Source of the DNA: Candidatus Dormiibacterota bacterium
GTDB lineage: Bacteria; Chloroflexota; Dormibacteria; Aeolococcales; Aeolococcaceae
Reading direction: 5' to 3'
Length of the DNA stretch: 64,000 nt
NCBI GenBank assembly: GCA_003153505.1
Contig: PLZA01000019.1
Coordinates: 26,500 to 90,499 of the forward strand
A model generated the notes under the pieces. That model saw only the letters and a list, made by a program, of their open reading frames with translations. It was not told the origin of the DNA and did no database searches. Below, piece after piece: positions 36,067-47,035 of the stretch (the first letter of the stretch is position 1; each line of letters begins with the position of its first letter). A program made the translations under genes and the position numbers.

Positions 36067-36456
36067 GTGAAGACGGTGCTTGATGATGCGATGCTGGTTC
36101 CAACGGTTGCGGTGACCGATCTCGACCGAGCGAAGCGCTTCTTCGGGGAGCAACTCGGTCTGTCCATGCTCGACGAGACGCCGTTTGCCGTTCGCTACGC
36201 CGCCGGAAAGGGCACGCAGGTGTCCGTCAGGCGCGGGCAGCCAAACGTCGGTCAGACTGTGGCGCACTTTGAGGTCGACGACCTGGACAGCCTGATCCGG
36301 GATCTGACCGCACGCGGGGTCACGTTCGAGGAGTACGAAACGCCGAAGACGACGAACTTCATCGCTCAGGTCGGACCTGCCCGCGGCGCCTGGTTCAAGG
36401 ATCCTGACGGCAACGTGTTCGGCCTCCGCGAGGGACCCGTTCCCGGCGCAAGCTAG
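36067..36456 (+). CDS. VOC/glyoxalase-family protein
   Basis: 129 residues of the vicinal-oxygen-chelate fold: VPTVAVTDLDRAKRFFGEQLGL at the start, AHFEVDDLDSLIRDLTARGV in the second module and AWFKDPDGNVFGLRE at the end, with the metal-ligand Glu position kept. Members include glyoxalases, fosfomycin-resistance and ring-cleavage enzymes; no specific role can be read. The start is GTG; ATG 36091 is an alternative. Confidence 0.85.
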   Translation: MKTVLDDAMLVPTVAVTDLDRAKRFFGEQLGLSMLDETPFAVRYAAGKGTQVSVRRGQPNVGQTVAHFEVDDLDSLIRDLTARGVTFEEYETPKTTNFIAQVGPARGAWFKDPDGNVFGLREGPVPGAS

Positions 36457-36459
36457 GCT

Positions 36460-36903
36460 CTACGAGCCCCAGAACACTCCGGTAAGTGTGAACCCGGCGA
36501 CCAAGACACCGATCGCGCCCAGGGCTCCGGCAAGCTGAGGGAGTCGCGAAGCCTGGGGTGCAACCCCCAGGGCTGCCATCGCAAGAAGTCCCGCCGTGAT
36601 GAGCAGGCCCAGACCGATGCTGAAGATTGCAAGAAAGCCGAGGGCGCCACAGCCAGCGGCTGCGGCTACCAACATCGTCTTGGCGATCGTACGGTGCTCG
36701 CTCAGAATCAGCCAAACACTCAGAGCCGCTGTGAGTGCCACAGCGGCGATATACGCGATCAGGAACGGCACTACCCCGGCGTTCGGCGAGGTTGCATCCT
36801 GGGATCGAATGTAGCCGTAGTAGACGCCATCCGTCGCAGCGGCGGCCACCGACGCCAGCATTGCGGTCACGGCATTCCTGCGCCATGCGACGCTGGTGAT
36901 CAC
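36460..36903 (-). CDS. Small integral membrane protein
   Basis: 147 residues with four predicted helices (about residues 10-30, 45-65, 72-108 and 120-145). I do not recognise the family and see no catalytic motifs. It is convergent with the VOC gene three bases away and lies downstream of another membrane protein on the same strand. Confidence 0.65.
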   Translation of the reverse strand: MITSVAWRRNAVTAMLASVAAAATDGVYYGYIRSQDATSPNAGVVPFLIAYIAAVALTAALSVWLILSEHRTIAKTMLVAAAAGCGALGFLAIFSIGLGLLITAGLLAMAALGVAPQASRLPQLAGALGAIGVLVAGFTLTGVFWGS

Positions 36904-36945
36904 AGCGCTCAGCGTAAACCGTTTTCGCGACCGTGGCTGACGCCG

Positions 36946-37461
36946 TCAGCTCGGATGCTCGGACCCCGCGGGCTCTTGCCACACGTCGCGTTCCCGCCAG
37001 CTGACGACGGTCGCAGCGATGAGCAGGGCGGTCGTCCCCAACGCCATGAAATAGCCAGGCCCGAGATATGCGTTGAACCCATCCGATTCGGCGCGGCCGA
37101 GGTTGTCGATGTACTCGATGTACAGCCCGAGCGGTACCGCGAAGTCGAGCCCCACAAACAGGAATCGCATGAACCCAGCCGGCGGCGCGACGGTCAGCCG
37201 TGCGGCCACCGCGATCAGCACCAGGGCGACGAAGAGCATCCAGCTCGCCTGCTCCAGGCCGTTGACGATGACGTAGCGCCCGGTCGGCGTCACCACGCCC
37301 ACCCAGTTGAAGAGCGTCGACGTCGCATACAGGACTGCCGCCGCGGTCAGCATCACGATCGCCAGCCGCTTCGGCCGATAGCGCTCTAACTGGTACTCAG
37401 CGAGCGACCTCAGGGGCACGCGCGAACCACGAGTTGACCGCCCTGTCGGCACGACGCGCAC
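36946..37461 (-). CDS. Membrane protein of unknown function
   Basis: 171 residues (157 if GTG 37419 is the start), with four helices: LAIVMLTAAAVLYATSTLF, WMLFVALVLIAVAARL, FLFVGLDFAVPLGLYIEYI and YFMALGTTALLIAATVVSW. It has no known motif. It is divergent from fdhA by about 60 bases. Confidence 0.65.
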   Translation of the reverse strand: MRVVPTGRSTRGSRVPLRSLAEYQLERYRPKRLAIVMLTAAAVLYATSTLFNWVGVVTPTGRYVIVNGLEQASWMLFVALVLIAVAARLTVAPPAGFMRFLFVGLDFAVPLGLYIEYIDNLGRAESDGFNAYLGPGYFMALGTTALLIAATVVSWRERDVWQEPAGSEHPS

Positions 37462-37477
37462 AGCGTGACTATCATCT

Positions 37478-37515
37478 TTGCAATTCTGTCGCGCCGGTCA
37501 TAGCACGCTCGGAGG
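37478..37515 (+). promoter_or_regulatory. Possible fdhA promoter and ribosome site
   Basis: TTGCAA (37478-37483), 17 bases, then TAGCAC (37501-37506) resembles a housekeeping -35/-10 pair. GGAGG at 37511-37515 lies nine bases before the GTG at 37525, deciding that start over the TTG at 37519. Confidence 0.4.
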
Positions 37516-37524
37516 TTATTGCCA

Positions 37525-40500
37525 GTGAGCATTCGCACTCGCGTCCGTCGGTGGCCGGTGCTTCGCCAGTTGACCAGCGGCGACCCGCTTGGTCGCGGGA
37601 CCGCGGTGCGCTCCGCCCAAACCGAGCACATGATGCCCCGGACAAGGACGGCCGACCGCGTGATCAAAAGCATCTGCCCGTATTGCGCGGTCGGCTGCGG
37701 GCAGCGCGTCTACGTCAAGGGCGACCGGGTGGTGCAGATCGAGGGCGACCCGGACTCGCCGATATCGCGTGGGCGCCTCTGCCCGAAGGGCGCGGCGAGC
37801 GAGCAATTGGTCAACAGCCCTGGGCGGGTCACCACCGTGAAGTACCGGCGCCCGTACGGCACCGACTGGGAAGACCTCCCGCTCGACCGAGCGATGGAGA
37901 TGATCGCCGACCGGGTCCTGGCGTCCCGGGAGCGCACGTGGGAGGACGCCGACGAGCACGGCCGCGGGTTGCACCGCACGCTCGGCATCGCGAGCCTCGG
38001 CGGCGCCACCCTGGACAACGAAGAGAACTACCTCATCAAGAAGCTCTTCACCGCAATCGGGGTTGTGCAGGTCGAGAATCAGGCCCGTATTTGACACAGC
38101 TCCACCGTCCCCAGTCTGGGGACTTCGTTCGGGCGTGGCGGAGCCACGACGTTCCAGCAGGACCTGCAGAACGCTGACTGCATCGTCATTCAGGGTTCGA
38201 ACATGGCCGAGTGCCATCCGGTCGGATTCCAGTGGGTGATGGAGGCCAAGGACCGGGGTGCCACCGTCATCCACATCGACCCGCGCTTCACTCGAACGTC
38301 CGCGATGGCCGACCTCTACGTGCCGTTGCGCGCCGGGAGTGATATCGCGTTCCTCGGCGGGATCATCAACTACATCCTCAGCGGCGAGAAGTACTTTCGC
38401 GAGTATGTCGTGAGCTACACCAACGCTGCGACGATCATCAGCGAGGACTTTCAGGACGCGGACCAGCTCGATGGCTTCTTCTCCGGGTTCGACCCGAAAA
38501 CGGGTACCTACGACACCACGAGCTGGGCGTACGAGGGAATGGAGACCGCCGCTGCCGCCGGGTCGCGCGCCGTCGCGGGCAGGCAGCCGCCAGCGCAGGC
38601 GGGCGGCGGAGGGGACGAGCTCGGCGGTCGCGGCGCGGCGCTGCCGCACAGCGAGGTGCGGCGCGACGAGAGCCTTGAGGACCCGTTCTGCGTTTTCCAG
38701 ATCCTCAAGCGGCACTACGCGCGGTACACGCCCGAGATGGTCGAGCGGATCTGCGGCGTACCACCCGACCAGTTCGCCAAGGTCTGCGAGGCCGTCACCG
38801 CCAACAGCGGTCGCGAGCGGACGACGTCCTGGGTGTACTCGGTGGGGTGGACGCAGCACTCGGTGGGCGTGCAGTACATCCGCGGCGCGGCGATCATCCA
38901 GCTGCTGCTGGGCAACATGGGCCGTCCGGGCGGGGGGATCCTGGCCTTGCGCGGGCACGCGAGCATCCAGGGTTCCACGGATATCCCGACCTTGTTCGAC
39001 CTGCTCCCCGGCTACCTCCCGATGCCGAAGGCGGGTGTGCACGGCTCCCTCGACGATTACCTCACATCGATCAAGAGTGACCGCCAGAAGGGCTTCTGGA
39101 CGGCGGCCGACACGTACGTCGTGAGCCTGCTCAAGGCATGGTGGGGCGACGCCGCGACGCCGGAGAACGACTTCGGCTTCGGCTGGCTGCCGCGCATCAA
39201 CGCCGACCACAGCAATTACCAGACCATCGTCGACATGCTCGACGGCAAGGTCGAGGGCTACTTCCTGCTCGGTCAGAACCCGGCGGTGGGCTCCGCAAAC
39301 GGGAAGATGCAGCGGCTCGCCATGTCGCGCCTGCAATGGCTTGTTGTGCGCGACCTGAACCTGATCGAGTCGGCGACGTTCTGGAAGGACGGTCCGGAGA
39401 TCGCGACCGGGGAGATGCGCACCGAGGACATCGCGACCGAGGTCTTCTTCCTGCCGGCTGCGGCCCACACCGAGAAAGACGGCACCTTCACCCAGACGCA
39501 GCGACTGCTGCAGTGGCATCACAAGGCCGTCGAGCCATCGGGCGATTGCCGGAGCGAGCTGCACTTCTTCTACCACCTCGGCCGGATGCTTCGAGAACGC
39601 CTCGAGACGTCAGCCCTCGACCGCGACCTGCCGTTGCGCCAACTCGTCTGGGAGTATCCGTTGCTCCAGGGAGACGAGCCTGATGCCGAGGCGGTGCTCC
39701 GCGAGATCAATGGCTGCCACCTGAGCGGCGAGAAGGCCGGCCAGTTGCTCAACAGTTTCGTCGAGATGAAGGCCGACGGCTCCACCGCCGGCGGCTGCTG
39801 GATCTACACCGGTGTCTATAGCGACGGCGTCAACCAGTCGGCACGGCGCAAGCCAGGATCGGAGCAGTCGTGGGTTGCACCTGAGTGGGGCTGGGCCTGG
39901 CCGATGAACCGGCGCATCCTGTACAACCGCGCGTCTGCAGACCCTGCGGGGCGGCCCTGGAGCGAGCGCAAGGCCTACGTCTGGTGGGACGAGGCCGCCG
40001 GGAAATGGACCGGTCATGACGTGCCCGACTTCCAGGCGACCAAGGCCCCGACGTTCCGGCCGGAGCCGGGCATCGGCGGTCCCGACGGGCTCGCAGGCGA
40101 CGACCCCTTCATCATGCAGTCGGACGGCAAGGGCTGGCTCTACGCGCCGAGCGGACTCCTCGACGGGCCGTTGCCGGTGCATTACGAGCCCATCGAGTCG
40201 CCGCTGCGCAACGCGATGCACACACAGCAGTCGAACCCGACTCGCGAGATGTTTCCGCGCACCGAGAACCTCTCGAGCCCGTCGCCACCCGACCTGGGCG
40301 CCGAGGTGTTCCCCTACGTCGTCACCACCTATCGCCTCACCGAGCACCACACCGCAGGTGGCATGAGCCGGTGGTCCCCATACCTGGCCGAGCTGCAGCC
40401 GGAGTTCTTCTGCGAGGTATCGCCTGAACTTGCGGCCGAGCGAGGACTCGAGCATCTCGGTTGGGCCACCATCGTGACCGCGCGCACCGCCATCGAGGCA

Positions 40501-40818
40501 AGGGTCCTGGTGACCGACCGGCTCACGCCGCTCACGGTGGGCGGACGGGTCATCCACCAGATCGGCCTGCCGTACCACTGGGGGGTCGGTGGGGGCGGTG
40601 CGATCGTCAGCGGCGACTCGGCAAACGACCTGATGGGGGTGAGCCTCGACCCCAACGTCCACATCCAGGAGTCGAAGGCGGCTGCGTGCGATATCCAGCC
40701 GGGGCGGCGGCCGACAGGCGCGGCGCTCCCGCGCTTCGTCGAAGCGTATCGGCAGCGCGCCGGCCTCAGCGTCGACACCGGAACCACGCGGATCACGCCC
40801 CCGGGGGACGGCACCTGA
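37525..40818 (+). CDS. fdhA: Formate dehydrogenase alpha subunit, selenocysteine-containing
   Basis: One gene of 1097 codons interrupted by an in-frame UGA at 38092-38094. Before it, ICPYCAVGC...RLCPKGA gives the [4Fe-4S] ligands Cys51, 54, 58 and 86, ending VQVENQARI. After it, H-SSTVPSLGTSFGRGG continues without a break into QNADCIVIQGSNMAECHP. Formate dehydrogenases of the FdnG/FdoG class have Sec (or Cys) exactly here, so UGA encodes Sec190, the molybdenum/tungsten ligand. The rest is the molybdopterin-binding oxidoreductase, closing with a MopB_CT domain (LTVGGRVIHQIGLPYHW). No hydrophobic Tat signal is evident, so the subunit may face the cytoplasm. It oxidises formate to CO2 and passes electrons to FdhB. 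The fdhB start overlaps its stop (TGATG). Confidence 0.95.
38092..38123 (+). promoter_or_regulatory. UGA-Sec codon and SECIS-like hairpin
   Basis: Twelve bases after the UGA, GTCCCC (38107-38112) pairs fully with GGGGAC (38118-38123) around the loop AGTCT. Position and loop resemble the bacterial SECIS apical hairpin, whose loop is GGUCU in E. coli fdhF. It would bind SelB and direct Sec insertion. Confidence 0.7.
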
Positions 40819-41732
40819 TGTCGCGCTGGACGAGGACGGCGGATCCCGCGGCCGACGCCGGCTGGAAGAACGCGCCGCCGCGCAAGGGATTCTTCACGGA
40901 CAGCTCGATCTGCATCGGGTGCAAGGCGTGCGAGGTCGCCTGCAAGGAGTGGAACGGCATCCCCGAGGACGGCCTCGAGATGCTCGGCATGTCGTACGAC
41001 AACACCGGTAGTCTCGGGGCGAGCACGTGGCGCCATGTCGCCTTCATCGAGCAGCCGCGACGGGCGGTCGCCGCATCGGGCCTCACACCGCTGCCGGTCG
41101 TTGCAGCCAGACCTGGCGAGAACAGGTCCTTTGATGGCGCGGAGACCGGCATTCGCTGGTTGATGTCGTCGGATGTCTGCAAGCACTGCACCAACGCCGC
41201 CTGCCTCGACGTGTGTCCCACCGGGTCGCTGATGCGCACCGAGTTCGGGACCGTTGTGGTGCAGGACGACATTTGCAATGGCTGCGGGTACTGCATCCCC
41301 GCGTGCCCTTTCGGTGTCATCGACCGCCGCCAGGGCCCGCCGGGCACACGCAATGTCGGCATCGCACAGAAGTGCACCCTGTGCTACGACCGTCTCGGAG
41401 ACGGCATGACCCCGGCTTGCGCGCAGGCATGCCCGACGCAGTCGATCCAGTACGGCGATCTGGATGAGCTGCGTGTGCGCGCGCAGCACCGAGTCGATGC
41501 GCTCCACGCCGCAGGCGTCGCCGACGCGCAGCTCTACGGCGCCGATCCCAATGACGGCATCGGTGGCGCCGGGGCGTTCTTCCTGCTGCTCGATGAGCCT
41601 GAGGTCTACGGGCTGCCGCCCGACCCCGTGGTCACCACGAGGGATCTCCCCGCGATGTGGCGGACCGCCGCGATTGCCGGCGCAACCCTGCTCGCCGGCG
41701 CGGCAGTTGCGTTCGTGCGGGCGCGTTCGTGA
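40818..41732 (+). CDS. fdhB: Formate dehydrogenase iron-sulfur (beta) subunit
   Basis: 304 residues with four ferredoxin-type clusters: CIGCKACEVACKEWNGIPE; CKHCTNAACLDVCPTGSL; CNGCGYCIPACPFGV; and CTLCYDRLGDGMTPACAQACP. One C-terminal membrane helix follows (TAAIAGATLLAGAAVAFV), as in FdnH/FdoH. It carries electrons from FdhA to the membrane anchor. The ATG overlaps the fdhA stop by one base and its own stop overlaps the anchor start (GTGA), so the three are translationally coupled. Confidence 0.95.
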   Translation: MSRWTRTADPAADAGWKNAPPRKGFFTDSSICIGCKACEVACKEWNGIPEDGLEMLGMSYDNTGSLGASTWRHVAFIEQPRRAVAASGLTPLPVVAARPGENRSFDGAETGIRWLMSSDVCKHCTNAACLDVCPTGSLMRTEFGTVVVQDDICNGCGYCIPACPFGVIDRRQGPPGTRNVGIAQKCTLCYDRLGDGMTPACAQACPTQSIQYGDLDELRVRAQHRVDALHAAGVADAQLYGADPNDGIGGAGAFFLLLDEPEVYGLPPDPVVTTRDLPAMWRTAAIAGATLLAGAAVAFVRARS

Positions 41733-42751
41733 CTACCGGCCCTCACGCCGACGGCGCTGCGATGGACGCGCCGCGCCGGCGCCGGCGTGGCGGCGGGGGT
41801 CGGGACGGCGAACGCGCGATGGTCCCGCCGGCGACATTCGCCTCGTACTACGGGCGGCCGATCGTCAAGACGGCGCCATGGGAGCGGGACATCCCCGCCT
41901 ATCTGTTCCTCGGTGGCATGGCGGCGGGCTCGTCCCTGCTCGCGGCCGGCGCCGACCTGCGCAATCTCCCGGAATTGCGCCGCGTTGCTCGCATCGGAGC
42001 CTTCGTCGGCGGAGCGGCTGGGACAGCCGCGCTCATCCACGACCTGGGAAGGCCGATGCGATTCCTGAACATGCTGCGAACCGCTAAACCGACGTCGCCG
42101 ATGTCGGTGGGCACCTGGGTGCTGGCGGCCTATGGCCCGCTGGCGAGCGCGGCGGCGACCGCCGAGATCGCGGCGATGATGCCGCGGCGACTGCCGATTG
42201 CCGGCCGTGTGCTCGCGCTGAGTGCCCGGCCGGCAGGCGTGCTGGCCGCGGCGCTGGCTCCGGCGCTCGCCGCTTACACCGGCGTGCTCCTGTCGGACAC
42301 GGCCACCCCGGCCTGGCACGCCGCCCGGCGCGAGCTCCCGTTCGTCTTCGCGGGTTCAGCCGCTGCATCTGCCGGTGGCCTGGCGATGGTCGGCACATGC
42401 CTCGAACAGGCGGCGCCCGCGCGCCGGATGGCTGTCGGCGGAGCCGTGGTCGCTCTCGTAATGGAGGCGCGGATGGAGCGGAGCATGGGACTGAGCGCCG
42501 AAACCCTGCACGCGGGAACCGCGAAACGACTCATGAATGCAAGCCGCGCCCTGACGGCCGGCGGAGCGATCGGAGCCGCGGTGTTCGGCGTCCGCAATCG
42601 GAGGGCAGCGCAGGTCTCCGGTGTAGCTCTGCTCGCCGGTTCGGTGTGCGCCCGCTTCGCGATCTTCGAAGCCGGACAGCAGTCGGCGCGCGATCCGCGC
42701 TATACGGTGGTCCCCCAACGCGATCGCCTGCAGCGAGCGGCGAACGCCTGA
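41729..42751 (+). CDS. NrfD/PsrC-type membrane anchor of formate dehydrogenase
   Basis: 340 residues. After a basic N-terminal stretch (PRRRRRGGGGRDGERA), the motif YYGRPIVKTAPWERDIPAYLFLGGMAAGSSLLAAGADL opens a polytopic region of about eight helices of the NrfD/polysulfide-reductase anchor family. It would pass electrons from FdhB to the quinone pool. It replaces the cytochrome-b FdnI of E. coli. GTG 41729 overlaps the fdhB stop. Confidence 0.9.
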   Translation: MTTGPHADGAAMDAPRRRRRGGGGRDGERAMVPPATFASYYGRPIVKTAPWERDIPAYLFLGGMAAGSSLLAAGADLRNLPELRRVARIGAFVGGAAGTAALIHDLGRPMRFLNMLRTAKPTSPMSVGTWVLAAYGPLASAAATAEIAAMMPRRLPIAGRVLALSARPAGVLAAALAPALAAYTGVLLSDTATPAWHAARRELPFVFAGSAAASAGGLAMVGTCLEQAAPARRMAVGGAVVALVMEARMERSMGLSAETLHAGTAKRLMNASRALTAGGAIGAAVFGVRNRRAAQVSGVALLAGSVCARFAIFEAGQQSARDPRYTVVPQRDRLQRAANA

Positions 42752-42761
42752 CCTTCCCTGG

Positions 42762-44558
42762 CTACCCCCCCGCAGGAGCCGGGACGCGCAGCCTGCGCAA
42801 ATCCCCGTCGAGTCGCTCGGTGATCCCGATCCGATCGAGATACTCGAGCAGCGGCACGGCGACCCGCCGAGTCGTGCCGAGCGCCTGGCGCGCCGAGGAG
42901 AGCGTGAACGGCTGAGAAAGTTCGCCGAGCCGTGCGGCCGCATCTCGCGGTGCCGTCGGGAGCAGCGCGATATCACCGGGCAGGAGCAGGATGGCGCGCG
43001 CCGCAGCTGCGGCGCCGAGTTCGCGCCGCCCCAGCCCGAGCGCCACGAGCCGCTGCTGTTCGGGTGCGGCGAACGGAGCCGCTTGAAGCGATCCCACCAG
43101 GCGTGCCACCGCCTGTTCAAGATCGGGTCGGAGCGCCGGCGCATGCCCGCGCTTGCGCACGCGGCCACCGTTGTCCTCGAGATCCGGGCACGTGCGGGCC
43201 AACGCTGCGACAAGTTGTGGATCGTCGAGCTCGAGAGCTCGCGCGAGATCCGCGTGGCTTGCGCCGGCGTCGAGCAGAGCGGCAGGTCGGCGCTCGACGG
43301 CGGCCTGCAATCCACATCGCCACTCCTCCCAGCGCTGCCGGCTGACAAGCCAGGAGCCCGTCGCAATGACACTGGGTGGCGGCGTTGCGCCGACCGGGAC
43401 GCCGATCGCCATGAGCAGTGAGCGGCTGACTGCCCCGCGCCGGGCCACCTCGGCTGACACGTCTGGGTGGCCGAGTTCTGTTGCGAGAGAGGCCGCCCGG
43501 ATCTTCGCCGCGCCCCGGCGACGAAGGGAAGGCGGTGCCGGGTCGAGCACGGTCGCGCCGCCGACAACCTGACGCCGCCCCGGATCTCGCAGCAGCAACC
43601 GGTCGCCGATCTCGAGCGGCAGCGCGGTGTCGAGGAGCAGGCGCACGATCGGGGAGGCAGGACGCGTTACTGCGTCGAGCCGGCGGACCCTGACGGGAAC
43701 GGCGGCAGCCCCGATGTGGAGGGTCGCGTGGCTCGGAGCACCCGGGTCACCCAGCCGGACGTCCACGACCGTGGTCGCACGCCACGCACCCGGGGTGAGC
43801 AGGGTGTCGCCGCGGCGGACGTCCTCGTGCGGGACGTTGCGCAGGTTCACGGCGACCCGTGCCGGGGCGGTCACGGCCTCGGCCGGCTGCCCGAGTCGAT
43901 GCAGACCCCGGACCGTGACCATGGCATCCCCGAGTTCGAGAACGTCGCCTCGGCGGAGCGTTCCGGACCCGAGCGTTCCGGTCACCACGGTCCCGCTGCC
44001 GTGCACCGTGAAGGAGCGGTCGACCCACAGCCGGACGCGCGCATTAGGGTTGGGCACGGGCAGCCGGCGGATCAGGGCGTCGAGGGCGATGCGGAGTTCG
44101 TCGAGCCCCGTGCCGGTCTGTCCGGACACGCTCACTGCGGGGATTCCCGCCAGCGTTGTCGCCGAGAGGAGATCGGAAGCCTGCTCGATCGCCGCCGCGG
44201 GATCGGCGAGATCGCTCTTGGTCACCGCGACGACGCCGTGGCCAACCCCGAGCGCGTCGAGTGCCCTGACATGATCCTCGGTTTGGGCGGACCAGCCCTC
44301 GTCGGCGGCGATGACGAGGAGGACGGCCGGGACGGGCCCGACCCCGGCCAGCATGTTCGTGGCGAACCGCTCATGGCCGGGCACATCGACGAACGCGATT
44401 TCCTCGCCGGATGGCAGCGACATCCACGCGTAGCCGAGATCGATCGTCATGCCGCGGCGTCGCTCCTCCGCCCAGCGGTCCGGCTCCATGCCGGTGAGCG
44501 CCCGCACCAGGGTCGACTTGCCATGGTCGACATGGCCTGCGGTAGCGATCACCTGCAT
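42762..44558 (-). CDS. selB: Selenocysteine-specific elongation factor SelB
   Basis: 598 residues. The N-terminal GTPase has G1 [16 protein letters not shown]3 DVPGHERF and G4 TKSD; then come EF-Tu-like beta barrels, with [21 protein letters not shown] opening domain 2. The C-terminal part (from about residue 370) has winged-helix repeats that bind the SECIS hairpin, ending [19 protein letters not shown]. It delivers Sec-tRNASec to the UGA in fdhA. The start overlaps the selA stop by ten bases. Confidence 0.96.
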   Translation of the reverse strand: MQVIATAGHVDHGKSTLVRALTGMEPDRWAEERRRGMTIDLGYAWMSLPSGEEIAFVDVPGHERFATNMLAGVGPVPAVLLVIAADEGWSAQTEDHVRALDALGVGHGVVAVTKSDLADPAAAIEQASDLLSATTLAGIPAVSVSGQTGTGLDELRIALDALIRRLPVPNPNARVRLWVDRSFTVHGSGTVVTGTLGSGTLRRGDVLELGDAMVTVRGLHRLGQPAEAVTAPARVAVNLRNVPHEDVRRGDTLLTPGAWRATTVVDVRLGDPGAPSHATLHIGAAAVPVRVRRLDAVTRPASPIVRLLLDTALPLEIGDRLLLRDPGRRQVVGGATVLDPAPPSLRRRGAAKIRAASLATELGHPDVSAEVARRGAVSRSLLMAIGVPVGATPPPSVIATGSWLVSRQRWEEWRCGLQAAVERRPAALLDAGASHADLARALELDDPQLVAALARTCPDLEDNGGRVRKRGHAPALRPDLEQAVARLVGSLQAAPFAAPEQQRLVALGLGRRELGAAAAARAILLLPGDIALLPTAPRDAAARLGELSQPFTLSSARQALGTTRRVAVPLLEYLDRIGITERLDGDLRRLRVPAPAGG

Positions 44559-45832
44559 GCGCGCACCGCCTCGACCAGAGCGTCATCGTCTGCAGGGGCA
44601 ACGCAGCGGAGGTCGAGGAGGCAGCGGCCTCCGCTGAGCCGACCCACCACGGCCGGGTCGCCGGAGCGCAGTGCTGCGGCATAGCGCTCGGGGATGCTCA
44701 CCGCCCACCCGGCCAGCGCCACGCCCGGTCCACTCCCGGCGCCGACCTCGCCGGCGCTGGAGACGACGTCGGCCTCGTCGCCCAGGCGTGTTGCGATTGC
44801 CGCGGCGCGGGTGCGCAGCGCATCCGGGTCGGCGTGGAGTGCAGCGGTGGTCGGCGACGGCGGGCCACCGAGCGTTGCCTCGAGCGCGGCGAGTGTGAGC
44901 TTGTCGACCCGCAGCGCGCGGGCGAGGGGATGGCGGCGGAACGTGGCGATCAGGTCGGCCCTGCCCGCGATGAGGCCGGCCTGCGGACCGCCAAGCAACT
45001 TGTCGCCGCTGGCCGTCACAACGTCCGCGCCAGAACGCAGGGCGCCGGAGATGTCGGGCTCGTCCGGGAGGAGCGGGTCAGACGCGAGCAGTCCGGATCC
45101 AACGTCGACGACCAGCGGTGGCCCGAGTCCGGCCAGTTCGCCGATCGGCACGGACGACGTGAATCCGGTCATGCGGAAATTCGAGGTGTGCACCTTGAGC
45201 ACGCATCCGGTGCGCGCACTGATGGCCGCAGCGTAATCAGCGCGCGTGGTGCGATTGGTCGTCCCCACCTCACGCAGCGAGGCGCCGGTGCACGCGACCA
45301 GGTCGGGAAGCCGGAAGCCGTCGCCGATCTCGACCAGCTCGCCGCGACTCCAGACGACCTCGCGACCGGCGGACAGCACGGTCACGGCAAGCAGCAGCGC
45401 CGCGGCCCCGTTGTTGACGATCATGACGTCGCCGGCGTCGGGAAGGGCCCGTCGCAGCGCATCGAGGGTGCCCCGTCCGCGAGACGCGCGACGGCCGCTC
45501 GCGACGTCGTACTCGAGATCCACGTATCCGGCTGCGGCAAGCATCGCTGCACGAGCTGCGCTGGAGAGCGGGGCCCGGCCAAGATTTGTGTGGAGCACGG
45601 TTCCGGTCGCGTTGATGACCGGTCGGAGCGTGGTCGCACGAGGCGGGAGTCCGCGGAGGACATGGTTGATCAATTCGGCGACGGGGAGCGCGCCGGCCCG
45701 CGCCCGCTCCTGCGCATCATGCACAGCGTCGCGCACGCGCGGGCGACCGAGACGGCGCTGCGGCTCGGCGAGCCGCGGGTCGGCGAGCAGCGAATCGGTC
45801 TGCGGGATTGCCCGGCGCGGGTCCGCGTGCAT
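44549..45832 (-). CDS. selA: L-seryl-tRNA(Sec) selenium transferase SelA
   Basis: 427 residues, PLP-dependent. The N-terminus [16 protein letters not shown] is the tRNASec-binding part. The core has [18 protein letters not shown], and PLP lysine Lys278 is in [14 protein letters not shown]. It converts Ser-tRNASec to Sec-tRNASec with selenophosphate. I choose the ATG at 45832, which gives the family-typical beginning; the frame is open to GTG 45871, close to selC. selC, selA and selB lie in one line and probably form one transcript. Confidence 0.95.
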   Translation of the reverse strand: MHADPRRAIPQTDSLLADPRLAEPQRRLGRPRVRDAVHDAQERARAGALPVAELINHVLRGLPPRATTLRPVINATGTVLHTNLGRAPLSSAARAAMLAAAGYVDLEYDVASGRRASRGRGTLDALRRALPDAGDVMIVNNGAAALLLAVTVLSAGREVVWSRGELVEIGDGFRLPDLVACTGASLREVGTTNRTTRADYAAAISARTGCVLKVHTSNFRMTGFTSSVPIGELAGLGPPLVVDVGSGLLASDPLLPDEPDISGALRSGADVVTASGDKLLGGPQAGLIAGRADLIATFRRHPLARALRVDKLTLAALEATLGGPPSPTTAALHADPDALRTRAAAIATRLGDEADVVSSAGEVGAGSGPGVALAGWAVSIPERYAAALRSGDPAVVGRLSGGRCLLDLRCVAPADDDALVEAVRACR

Positions 45833-45876
45833 GCGCGATGACCTTACGTGCATCGACCGGTCAGGCACCACTGAGG

Positions 45877-45972
45877 TGGCGGAGGCGGACGGGAATCGAA
45901 CCCGCTTGACCGGGATACTCGGTCACACTGATTTTGAAGATCAGGAAGCCCACCAGGTGCCCAGACGCCTCC
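45877..45972 (-). tRNA. selC: tRNA-Sec (anticodon UCA)
   Basis: 96 bases including CCA. Acceptor GGAGGCG pairs CGCCTCC (the eighth pair is a T/C mismatch). The anticodon arm is CTGAT-CTTCAAA-ATCAG with TCA at 45935-45937. The long variable arm has stem TGACCG/CGGTCA, and the T-arm is GCGGG-TTCGATT-CCCGT. The extended D-stem can be drawn with loop TGGT only if one A is bulged and two G-U pairs are allowed. It lies directly upstream of selA on the same strand. Confidence 0.94.
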
Positions 45973-46036
45973 GCGAACAAGCGTAGCGGCCCAGTGACCG
46001 AGCCTGTGGGGGTCACTCCCTGCGAACATCGGCGAC

Positions 46037-47023
<987 letters not shown>

Positions 47024-47035
47024 GGTTCGGGTCAG

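Noticed and set aside
38092..38094. UGA read as a nonsense mutation making fdhA a pseudogene
   Set aside because: The UGA is at the family's Sec position, homology continues in frame across it, a SECIS-like hairpin follows, and selABCD are adjacent.
37516..39576. Long minus-strand frame of 686 codons
   Set aside because: It is the shadow of fdhA on the opposite strand in GC-rich DNA; the fdhA frame has clear family motifs and this one has none.
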